Assembly: GCA_937981305.1 (NCBI GenBank)
Contig: CALJPB010000335.1
Coordinates: 1 to 12,669, forward strand
Origin: an uncultured Selenomonas sp.
Lineage (GTDB): Bacteria; Bacillota; Negativicutes; Selenomonadales; Selenomonadaceae
Direction: 5' to 3'
DNA length: 12,669 nucleotides
Shown here: piece after piece, positions 1 to 5,933 of the stretch
Layout: each line of letters opens with the position of its first letter
Numbering within the stretch: position 1 is the stretch's first letter
Made by a program: the position numbers and the translations under genes
The notes under the pieces: generated by a model
Told to the model about the DNA's origin: nothing
What the model saw: only the letters and a program-made list of their open reading frames with translations
The model's database searches: none

Positions 1-1
1 T

Positions 2-319
2 GATGAGAGCGGCGCGTATCGCTATGCGTATTCGTTGGGTGTTGGGAAAAATTCAAAAATATATGCCGAAAACAATGTCGCGGAGATCGAAGGCAGAGAT
101 TATAAAGATTTTGTGAAATTGTTTGGCGGAAAAGAACTTACAACGATTCATACCGTTTTCAATGGGCAGTACATCGATAGCTTCCATGATGATTTGACAG
201 GAGTAGAGTGGATGCCGGAACGATATAACAAAGTAGATGATGTAAATGAAGTGAAAGAAAAAGTTTTACATCTCGCAGGCGTGTTTAAGAATAAAATAAA
301 ACAGAACGAAAGCCCTTGA
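2..319 (+). CDS. C-terminal fragment, probable pectate lyase (PL1-like)
   Basis: The frame is open from the left edge and stops at TGA 317-319, so only the last 105 residues are visible and the start lies outside the window. The fragment contains YAYSLGVGKNSKIYAENN, which resembles the late beta-helix rungs of family 1 pectate lyases (a surface residue row followed by an 'ENN' asparagine turn). The tail has a W-x-P-x-x-Y ... V-x-x-x-V-x-x-x-AG-x-x-K pattern, as seen at the C-terminus of several pectate lyases. Those enzymes cleave polygalacturonate by beta-elimination outside the cell. No catalytic residues can be checked because the core is missing. The DNA is visibly AT-richer than all other genes in the window (many AAA, GAT, TAT codons), which suggests acquisition by transfer. 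The assignment rests on motif resemblance alone; another right-handed beta-helix protein is possible. Confidence 0.5.
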   Translation, partial: DESGAYRYAYSLGVGKNSKIYAENNVAEIEGRDYKDFVKLFGGKELTTIHTVFNGQYIDSFHDDLTGVEWMPERYNKVDDVNEVKEKVLHLAGVFKNKIKQNESP

Positions 320-340
320 ATCTTTGCGATACAAGGGCTT
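310..340 (+). terminator. Hairpin overlapping the stop codon of the pectate-lyase-like gene
   Basis: AAGCCCTTG (310-318) pairs perfectly with CAAGGGCTT (332-340) across a 13-nt loop. The left arm contains most of the TGA stop codon of the upstream gene. No strong T-run follows, so this is a plausible but atypical intrinsic terminator or 3'-end stabiliser. Confidence 0.45.
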
Positions 341-420
341 ATAGCACTGTATTTATGGATTTGTCTATCGTTTGGCTACCGTACCACTTGCCTAAAATCT
401 TCCGCATTATAACAACGATG

Positions 421-456
421 TAGGGAAATCCTCTTCTAAGAAGTAACTTTTCCCTA
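421..456. repeat. Hairpin in gene-free stretch
   Basis: TAGGGAAA (421-428) pairs with TTTCCCTA (449-456), and an inner CTTC (433-436) pairs with GAAG (440-443) around a TAA loop. The structure is bipartite and lies between the left-edge gene and a larger inverted repeat. It may be a terminator for either strand or part of a decayed mobile element. Confidence 0.4.
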
Positions 457-466
457 AATTAACATG

Positions 467-558
467 GTCGGCTAATTTTTGTATCACCCCCATGCGAGGC
501 AGGGATATTTGCAATAACCATTATGCTCACATGGGGGACAGGTCAAAAATTATCCGGC
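467..558. repeat. Imperfect inverted repeat, possible IS or MITE remnant
   Basis: The two arms read, from the centre outwards, CATGGGGG, a 5-6 nt non-matching spacer, CAAAAATTA, then GCCGACC (left arm, minus strand) or TCCGGCT (right arm). The left arm is the complement of 467-494 and the right arm is 530-558. About 35 nt separate them. Two perfectly matching blocks (8 and 9 bp) broken by a variable spacer look like insertion-sequence terminal repeats. The GGTCAAAAATTA-type block is reminiscent of IS21-family ends, but this is from memory only. No transposase is present. The repeat sits exactly between the AT-rich fragment and the GC-rich chromosome-like genes. Confidence 0.45.
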
Positions 559-580
559 TCTAACGATGGCAGACTCCTCC

Positions 581-1000
581 TTAGAGTCGGATGCGCTCGA
601 TGTGCTCCATATCCACGGTGACGACCGCCACATCGAAGGCAATCTCGTAGAGGATGAGATCGTCGCCGACAGCATCGATGGTCTCCTGATAGCGCGGAAT
701 TTTCGCCGCGAACAGTGCCGCGAGGTCGTAGACGGTGTGTGCGGATTTGACGGCGCGTCCGCTTGCACGGACGTGTTCGTTTGTGTCGTTGTGCGGAACG
801 GTGGTAAATGCGATGTTCGGATTCGCCGCAAGTTCGACGACCTTCTCGTTGTCCTTGAACGTGGCGAAGTAGGCGCGGCGTTCCTCAGGCGCATAGTAGA
901 AGTTCACGATGCGTACGTGCGGCAGCCCGTCCGTCGTTGTTGCAAGCGCGATCTCGCGCTGCTCGCGCATGATACGTTCGAATTCTTCCCTCATGTTCAT
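581..1000 (-). CDS. Pyridoxamine 5'-phosphate oxidase-fold flavin-binding protein
   Basis: This is a 139-residue protein with the compact split-barrel pattern of the PNPOx-like (FMN-binding) superfamily. An N-terminal helix (residues 1-16) is followed by the ALATTTDGLPHVRIVNF strand-turn-strand, FATFKDNEKVVELAANPNIAF (FMN-phosphate side), and HVRASGRAV. Small single-domain members bind FMN or related cofactors and are often reductases or oxidases of unknown substrate; this one is too short and generic to be the biosynthetic PdxH. The first of two nearby ATGs is chosen because GAGGGG lies about 7 nt upstream of it. The gene follows the secreted-protein gene by 24 bp on the same strand, so they are probably co-transcribed. 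The inverted repeat at 467-558 lies just downstream and may mark its 3' end. Family confidence is high; substrate unknown. Confidence 0.85.
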   Translation of the reverse strand: MNMREEFERIMREQREIALATTTDGLPHVRIVNFYYAPEERRAYFATFKDNEKVVELAANPNIAFTTVPHNDTNEHVRASGRAVKSAHTVYDLAALFAAKIPRYQETIDAVGDDLILYEIAFDVAVVTVDMEHIERIRL

Positions 1001-1024
1001 GTTTTCCCCTCAATCCCCGTGGTG

Positions 1025-1495
1025 TTAGTTCTCTGCCCGTATCCCTCGGACAAAGGCATAGCGCGGTGTGCCGCTTCCCGCATCGGCAGCGGCAATGCAG
1101 AGGTCCATCTCTATACCGCCGAGCTCCGCAAACGGAATGCAGATGGTCTGCTCATACCCGACGATCACGCGCAGATCGTCTGTGAGCGGTGTGCACGCGA
1201 CTTCGCGAATGCCAAGGATGCGCCCCGTCTCCGACCCGCTCCGATAGGTCAGCAGATTCCATGAGGGATAACCGATAAAGCGTGTCTTGATAAAAAGATT
1301 TTCGCCGCGGAACACCGTGTCCTCGGGCAGCCGGTTCGGATACTCCGCCTCCGCCGCAACGGGGGAGGTCGCCTCCGACCAGAGCACGATCGGATCGACA
1401 CGCGTCAGTGCGGGTGCGGGTCCCGCGCTCACTGTGGGCAGCGCACAGCAGAGGAGAGCGAGTACGACGAGGAGTGTACGAAACAATGACGGCAT
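1025..1495 (-). CDS. Secreted protein of unknown function
   Basis: The protein has 156 residues from the ATG at 1493-1495. A longer frame starting at 1567 exists, but an AGGAGG (1501-1506) lies 5 nt from the inner ATG and the protein then begins with a textbook Sec signal peptide: MPSLFR, hydrophobic LLVVLALLCCALP, then TVSA cleaved before Gly25. The mature part has three cysteines (101, 119, 133), so a disulfide with one free thiol is possible. It looks like a small beta-rich domain (ENLFIKTRFIGYPSWNLL; DDLRVIVGYEQTICIPF; DLCIAAADAG). I do not recognise a family. The two signal-peptide cysteines lack a good lipobox (LALLC), so a soluble exported protein is more likely than a lipoprotein. The 24-bp gap to the PNPOx-like gene downstream suggests one operon. 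Confidence 0.7.
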   Translation of the reverse strand: MPSLFRTLLVVLALLCCALPTVSAGPAPALTRVDPIVLWSEATSPVAAEAEYPNRLPEDTVFRGENLFIKTRFIGYPSWNLLTYRSGSETGRILGIREVACTPLTDDLRVIVGYEQTICIPFAELGGIEMDLCIAAADAGSGTPRYAFVRGIRAEN

Positions 1496-1875
1496 GACAA
1501 CCTCCTTTATCAGATCGTATAGAAAAGCCCTGTATGAATCTTGGTCGGACGAAAAATCTACGCCCAATGAGTGGATGTTTTAGAAAAGACCGCTGTGTGT
1601 GACTGTCCGTGTGAGTGTAAGCAGCAGTTTACCGTGCGTTCTCTTCTTTTTGATGCATTCGTCAAACGAAATCTCTGGGGCGACGCACTCCTGCGTGTAT
1701 GAGCTGCTAACAAAATTATAGCATAAAGCAGCAGGAGAACGATATAAGAGGATCAAATTTTCTAATGAGCATCGGGATTAAAATGATGGGTGGAGCAGGA
1801 GATCGTGCGGCGTGAAAACCCCAAGGGGATCGTTATGGTATTTCTGTCATGATAGCGAACAATATCGGTGTAAGT
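1496..1875. other. Gene-free stretch upstream of the secreted-protein gene
   Basis: About 380 bp with no supported gene. It holds the ribosome site of the secreted-protein gene, a candidate extended -10, and short stems such as GCTGCT/AGCAGC (about 1703-1733). One plus-strand frame from about 1711 to the terminator reads rather protein-like on both sides of a single TGA, but it has no ribosome site and no recognised family, so I do not call it. Confidence 0.5.
1715..1723 (-). promoter_or_regulatory. Possible extended -10 promoter for the secreted-protein operon
   Basis: On the minus strand TGCTATAAT gives a consensus -10 with an extended TGn. No good -35 lies 16-18 bp upstream. The same TATGCTATAAT string occurs in the OPT transporter promoter. 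If used, it leaves a leader of about 210 nt before the gene ending at 1025. Confidence 0.35.
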
Positions 1876-1918
1876 AAAACCCCCGATCAACCGAAAACAC
1901 GGTCGATCGGGGGTTTTT
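1876..1918 (-). terminator. Bidirectional intrinsic terminator after the OPT transporter
   Basis: AAAACCCCCGATC pairs with GATCGGGGGTTTT (1876-1888 with 1905-1917), with an additional inner ACCG/CGGT stem (1890-1893, 1900-1903). It lies just past the transporter stop codon at 1927. Both strands carry a short T-run after the stem, so it can stop transcription from either side. Confidence 0.85.
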
Positions 1919-1926
1919 GCTTTATG

Positions 1927-3954
1927 TTATGATGCTTTCTTCCCACTGAGGACAACCTTGCTGAAGAGGGCGAGGATGCCGAAGAAGACGAGGAGACCGA
2001 GCATTTCTGCGGTATCGGCGAAGTCCGATCCCACTATGGCAAGCGGACTCTCGCTGCCGCCGTTCGAGACGGAGACGACGATGACCCCTGCGAGCAGGAC
2101 ACCGACGATGGACTCACCGACAATGAGCCCTGAGGCGAAGAGTGTGCCGCGCCTGAGACCTGCCGCCTCGGCGTTCGAGCCGCCGGTCTTACGCAGATGG
2201 CGGTTGAGGATGTAGCCGAGGATCGCACCGACGACGAGCGGTGTCTGGATGACGGGCGGGAGGTAGATTCCCATGCCGACGGCGAGCGGCGGCAGGCAGA
2301 GATTCTTTGTCGTACGCTTGAGGAAGAGGTCGATCAGAACGAGGATCACGCCCACGCCGATGCCGATGTAGATATACTCCCATGCGAGCTTGCTGGAGAA
2401 GATACCCTGTGCGATGGTGGTCATGAGCACCGCCTGCGGCGCGGAGAGTGCCTGTGCAGGATCCATGCCCGCACGCGGCATTGCACCGGGGAAGCCGTAC
2501 GCCTCATAGAGGAGGTTCAGGACAGGCGCGATGACGAGCGCACCGACCACGCAGCCGATGAGGAGCGCGACCTGCTGCCGCCACGGCGTTGCTCCGACGA
2601 GCCAGCCCGTCTTGAGATCCTGCATATTGTCGTTCGAGATGCAGGCGATGGCAAGGATGATCGAGGTGGTAAAGATGGCGGTCGCCGTCGCGAACTTCTC
2701 GCCGCCCGGCATCTCAAAGATGCCGAACGAGGAGCAGAGCGCATACATGACGAGGGAGGCGACAATGATGCCGAGGATGCCGATGCCCGAGATCGGGCTC
2801 GAGGATGTGCCGACAAGACCTGCCATGTAGGCGCAGGCGGCAGCGACGAAGAAGCCCATGAGAACCGAGACGCCGACCCCGACAATCGAGAAGATCAGCT
2901 TTTGGCTCGGCGGAATCTGCTCCGGGCTGACGAACATAAAGAAGATGGCAAGAAGCCCGATGACCGTTACACAGAAAACGAGGGCGATGCTCTTCATCGA
3001 CATATCGATGTCCATGCGGTGCAGCCCCTTTTCCTCGCCGGTCGTGCGTGCGCCGGCGATGGACTCCTTCACCCCGTCGATCACGGGGCGTGCAAGGGTG
3101 ATGAGCGTCCAAACCGCCGCTACGCCCATCGCGCCCGCGCCGATGAGACGTACCTTCTGCTGGTAGATCATCCCAGCGAATTTCTGCATCGCCATGCCGT
3201 CGGGCGGCAGCTCTGTCATGGTGAAGTAGGGGACAAATCCCGCCCATGCGATGGCGATTCCCGTCAGCATGGCAAGTCCACTCGCAATGCCGATCAGGTA
3301 GCCCGCACCCACGAGCGCGGTGGAGTAGCCCAGAGGCAGCTGTGTCATGCCGCGCCCGACATGAAACCACGCAGAGAGTGCGCCGCCGAGCACCTGCAGT
3401 CCGTTCGTGAGGAATGCGACCACGCTCGCAACCGCGCTGCCCGCGAGGATCTCCTTCAGTCCGGACTCGGTCTTGCCGTCCGCCTTGGTCTGGCTGCCGA
3501 CCTTCAGGATCTCGGCAGCGGCAACGCCCTCGGGATATGCGAGATCGCTGTGGACGACCATCGCACGGCGCAGCGGGATCGTAAAGAGCACGCCGAGACA
3601 GCCGCCGCACGCAGAGACCACCAGTGTCTGCCAGAACTGGAAGCCGTGCCAGTAGCCGATCATGAGCATACCCGGAATGATGAAGATGATGGCGGACAGC
3701 GTCCCCGCTGCCGATGCCTGTGTCTGCACCATGTTGTTCTCGAGGATGTTCGCGTCCTTTGCCATCTTCAGAATCGCCATCGAGATGACCGCCGCCGGGA
3801 TTGCCGACGAGAACGTCAGGCCGACCTTGAGCCCGAGGTACACATTCGATGCCGTGAAGATGATCGTGAGGATCGCGCCGAGCAGCATGCCGCGCACGGT
3901 CAGCTCAGGGAGTCTGAGCTCGTGCTGCATGAACTCGTTCTGGGAATCTTTCAT
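1927..3954 (-). CDS. OPT-family oligopeptide transporter
   Basis: This is a 675-residue polytopic membrane protein with about 14-16 hydrophobic segments. It carries the OPT family signatures NVYLGLKVGLTFSSAIPAAV (37-56), ENNMVQTQASAAG (72-84) and YPEGVAAAEILKVG (140-153). Prokaryotic members of this type (TIGR00733-like) take up oligopeptides, and some relatives move metal-chelate complexes; the substrate here is not shown. The frame could start at 3999, but the promoter -10 lies at 4004-4009, so the transcript would begin too late for that codon. The ATG at 3952-3954 has AGGTGG about 8 nt upstream and is chosen. The gene stands alone between a strong terminator and its own promoter. It fits the peptide-catabolism theme of the window, supplying peptides to cytoplasmic peptidases. 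Confidence 0.9.
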   Translation of the reverse strand: MKDSQNEFMQHELRLPELTVRGMLLGAILTIIFTASNVYLGLKVGLTFSSAIPAAVISMAILKMAKDANILENNMVQTQASAAGTLSAIIFIIPGMLMIGYWHGFQFWQTLVVSACGGCLGVLFTIPLRRAMVVHSDLAYPEGVAAAEILKVGSQTKADGKTESGLKEILAGSAVASVVAFLTNGLQVLGGALSAWFHVGRGMTQLPLGYSTALVGAGYLIGIASGLAMLTGIAIAWAGFVPYFTMTELPPDGMAMQKFAGMIYQQKVRLIGAGAMGVAAVWTLITLARPVIDGVKESIAGARTTGEEKGLHRMDIDMSMKSIALVFCVTVIGLLAIFFMFVSPEQIPPSQKLIFSIVGVGVSVLMGFFVAAACAYMAGLVGTSSSPISGIGILGIIVASLVMYALCSSFGIFEMPGGEKFATATAIFTTSIILAIACISNDNMQDLKTGWLVGATPWRQQVALLIGCVVGALVIAPVLNLLYEAYGFPGAMPRAGMDPAQALSAPQAVLMTTIAQGIFSSKLAWEYIYIGIGVGVILVLIDLFLKRTTKNLCLPPLAVGMGIYLPPVIQTPLVVGAILGYILNRHLRKTGGSNAEAAGLRRGTLFASGLIVGESIVGVLLAGVIVVSVSNGGSESPLAIVGSDFADTAEMLGLLVFFGILALFSKVVLSGKKAS

Positions 3955-4003
3955 GCGATAACCACCTATCCTTTTCTTCACTAAATGGAAAAATAACAAC
4001 AGT

Positions 4004-4031
4004 ATTATAGCATAGAATTCCGAAATGTAAA
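4004..4031 (-). promoter_or_regulatory. Promoter of the OPT transporter
   Basis: On the minus strand TTTACA (4026-4031), 16 bp, TATAAT (4004-4009), with an extended TGC before the -10. The start of transcription would be near 3997, about 43 nt before the chosen ATG. Confidence 0.7.
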
Positions 4032-4093
4032 ATTACAGATTACTATGTATAGAGAAAATTAGCAGAAAAATAAAAATAGCGTGCAATTTTGCG

Positions 4094-4137
4094 CAAAACA
4101 AAACCGCCGACGGGCTTTCTCGTCACCTGTCGGCGGT
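4094..4137 (-). terminator. Intrinsic terminator of the candidate non-coding RNA
   Basis: ACCGCCGAC (4103-4111) pairs perfectly with GTCGGCGGT (4129-4137). On the minus strand the stem is followed by TTTTGTTTT, a good U-tract. A TTTTGCGCAAAA palindrome (4087-4098) overlaps the tail. No minus-strand protein gene ends here, so the terminator belongs to the RNA starting near 4641. Confidence 0.85.
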
Positions 4138-4641
4138 CATGAGGAAAATACGGGAAGTGATAGGTAACTCTCTTGCATCTACACGATCTCTGCTTCATTC
4201 CGCACACCGTTCGGAGGGCGGAACTTTCCTTCAAAACGCTGAGAAACTACCTCGACATACAGCTGGCGCATATCCCACGACTCCGATCGCGGGAACATAT
4301 TTCCGCTCTGCGCACTGTACGCCCCTGTGCCCGTCCTCTGCGGGCTGCCGCATCCTCCTGCCGCACCTTCGCTCGGTACCTATATCCCTCGCGCGTTGGG
4401 AATCTGTGCACCGGTGCGGACAACCCTGCGGCCACTCAATGACCCATCGGAATCTCCTCCCAGTCCGTCATGGAACTCCGGCTGTGCCGGCTCCGCCACA
4501 GGCGAAGCTGCACCGCCGTGATCCCTCTCCAACAACCGTCGGTCAACACTGTGGAAACTCCGGAGAACTCATCCCATATGTTTACGGCTCATATGGGGAT
4601 CACCTGTCCTGAATCAGATGATCTGCGAATTCTCCTTAACT
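4094..4641 (-). ncRNA. Candidate structured non-coding RNA of about 550 nt, unknown class
   Basis: The unit is bounded by a near-consensus minus-strand promoter (4648-4676) and a strong terminator (4094-4137). The predicted 5' end folds into two adjacent hairpins: GATCATCTG/CAGGTGATC (4615-4623 with 4598-4606, one G-U pair) and CCCATATG/CATATGGG (4590-4597 with 4573-4580). Further short stems occur inside, for example CCGGC/GCCGG around a triloop (4478-4490) and TTCCGC/GCGGAA (4198-4223). The minus-strand frames contain only short open stretches; the best one, joined across one TAG, has no start codon with a ribosome site and uses codons rare in the neighbours (AGG, CGA, GGA). I looked for RNase P (GAGGAAAGTCC), tmRNA, SRP RNA, T-box (GGTGG...CCGCG) and cobalamin signatures and saw none. 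It could also be a decayed gene or a fast-evolving small protein gene. Confidence 0.5.
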
Positions 4642-4647
4642 ATCTTT

Positions 4648-4676
4648 AGTATAGTCAAAGTTCAGAAGATTGTCAA
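4648..4676 (-). promoter_or_regulatory. Near-consensus promoter of the candidate non-coding RNA
   Basis: On the minus strand TTGACA (4671-4676), 17-bp spacer, TATACT (4648-4653). This is one of the best sigma-70-type promoters in the window, and no protein gene follows it directly. An AAGGAG (4632-4637) lies in the first nucleotides of the transcript, but no ATG, GTG or TTG with an open frame follows at suitable spacing. Confidence 0.75.
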
Positions 4677-4753
4677 TACCGTAAAAAGAAAAATTTGAGG
4701 AATTACCGCTCAAAAATCGGTGTTGCGTTTGTCTCTGCTTCTCCAATGACAGA

Positions 4754-4792
4754 GCCGGCACGTCAAGCAATGCAGTTGCCTGATCTGCCGGC
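4754..4792 (-). terminator. Hairpin downstream of the M20 peptidase gene
   Basis: GCCGGCA (4754-4760) pairs with TGCCGGC (4786-4792), with an inner GCAA/TTGC stem (4767-4779). It lies 13 bp beyond the peptidase stop codon. The minus-strand side lacks a clear U-tract (TCTGTC), so termination may be weak. Confidence 0.45.
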
Positions 4793-4805
4793 CTTGTTGT
4801 TTTTG

Positions 4806-5927
4806 TTATTCGGCGATTTCACGTACGATGGCGAGGGTCAGTTCTGCCGCCTCGTAGAGGTCGCGCTCGCGGATGCTCTCCTCCTTCGTGTGGCAGTCCG
4901 TCATGCCGACACCGAGGACGGTCGTCGGCACACCGTAGGCATTGAAGTGGTTCGCATCCGAGCCGCCGCCCTCCTCCTCAAGCAGGACGGGGAAGTCGAG
5001 CTTTTCTGCGGCGCGGCGCAGATACTGAATGGGGAGTGCGTCGGGGGGCAGTTCATAGGGATCGTAGTCCTTCTTGATGTCGATCTCTGCCGTACAGCCT
5101 GTCCCGTCGAGGGCTGCATTCACGCTATCGACCATATGCTGTGTGAGTGCGTCCAGCTTCGCCTTGTCGCGGCTGCGCGTCTCAAAGTTCAGCGTGCAGA
5201 ACTCGGCGACGACGTTGGTCGCCGTGCCGCCCTCAATCCTCCCGACGTTGCAGGTAGTCTCCTCGTCGATGCGTCCCTGTGGAACGGCGGTGAGCACTCT
5301 GCCCGCCGCAGTGATGGCGTTCCTTCCTGCGTCGGGGTCGATGCCCGCGTGTGCCGCCTTGCCCACGATGCGTACGGCGAGTTGATTCTTGCCGGGGGCT
5401 TTGAATGCCGCCGTGCCCGCGTGTCCGTGCGTGTCGAGCGTATAGCCAAAATCGGCGGTGAGGAGTGATGCGTCAAGACAGCGCGAGCCGTTGACACCGC
5501 CCTCCTCGGCGACGGTAAAGACGATCTGGAGATTTCCGTGTGGGATGTCATCCTCCTTCAGACAGCGCAGCGTCTCAAGGATGGCAACCACGCCCGCCTT
5601 GTCGTCCGCACCGAGGATGGTTGTGCCGTCGGAGCGAATCACACCGTCCTTGAGGGTCGGCTTGATCTTCGCGCACGGCTCGACGCAGTCCATGTGTGCC
5701 GTCAGCATGACGGTGGGTACATTCGCGACAGTTCCCTTGAAGTTCGCGACAATATTGCCCGTGTTTCCACCGAGTGCCTTGCCCGCCCCGTCCTCGTGAA
5801 TCTCCGCCGCACCGAGGTCACGCAGACGCGCTGTCAGCAGGTCGGCGATCTCACGCTCATCGAGTGTGGAGCAGCGGATGGAAACCAGCTCGAAAAATTC
5901 GTCCAGTACGCGCTTTTTGTCAATCAT
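4806..5927 (-). CDS. M20-family zinc peptidase, PepT-like
   Basis: The 373-residue cytoplasmic di-zinc aminopeptidase-type protein is predicted to release N-terminal residues from short peptides. Expected metal and catalytic residues of the M20 family are present: His78 and Asp80 in HMD, Asp108 in GADDK, Glu141-Glu142 in AEEGG, Asp165 in TLDTHG and His346 in DCHTKEE. The dimerisation (lid) domain spans roughly 180-290 with AAHAGIDPDAGRNA. The sequence is closest in layout to the PepT-like branch rather than to deacetylases such as ArgE. The ATG lies 6 bp after the stop of the DcuC-type gene, so the two are translationally close and co-transcribed; the ribosome site is weak. In this setting it would feed free amino acids, including aspartate, to AspA. 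Exact peptide specificity is not visible. Confidence 0.88.
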   Translation of the reverse strand: MIDKKRVLDEFFELVSIRCSTLDEREIADLLTARLRDLGAAEIHEDGAGKALGGNTGNIVANFKGTVANVPTVMLTAHMDCVEPCAKIKPTLKDGVIRSDGTTILGADDKAGVVAILETLRCLKEDDIPHGNLQIVFTVAEEGGVNGSRCLDASLLTADFGYTLDTHGHAGTAAFKAPGKNQLAVRIVGKAAHAGIDPDAGRNAITAAGRVLTAVPQGRIDEETTCNVGRIEGGTATNVVAEFCTLNFETRSRDKAKLDALTQHMVDSVNAALDGTGCTAEIDIKKDYDPYELPPDALPIQYLRRAAEKLDFPVLLEEEGGGSDANHFNAYGVPTTVLGVGMTDCHTKEESIRERDLYEAAELTLAIVREIAE

Positions 5928-5933
5928 GGCTGC

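Larger units (their letters stand above)
320..580. other. Gene-free stretch between converging genes
   Basis: No convincing coding frame is present in these 261 bp. The stretch contains one small bipartite hairpin and one long imperfect inverted repeat, listed separately. It lies between converging transcription units, so some of this structure may end transcripts from either side. Confidence 0.6.

Noticed and set aside
320..580. tRNA gene in the left gene-free stretch
   Set aside because: No GGTTCGAATCC-type T-arm or cloverleaf arms are visible; the paired segments are simple hairpins.
1711..1926. A plus-strand frame, protein-like around one TGA, upstream of the bidirectional terminator
   Set aside because: No ribosome site, no recognised family, and it runs into the terminator; chance cannot be excluded.
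2197..3984. A 595-codon plus-strand open frame opposite the OPT transporter
   Set aside because: It is rich in Arg, Asp, His and Glu, as expected for the complement of a GC-rich membrane-protein gene, and has no ribosome site or recognisable domain.
4180..4568. A minus-strand frame that reads fairly protein-like across one in-frame TAG
   Set aside because: It lacks a start codon with a ribosome site and uses many rare codons. I keep it only as the alternative to the RNA call.
4139..4612. A 157-codon plus-strand frame in the candidate RNA region
   Set aside because: It starts next to the terminator stem, has no ribosome site, is low-complexity in Pro/Arg/Ser/His, and lies opposite a minus-strand promoter-terminator unit.
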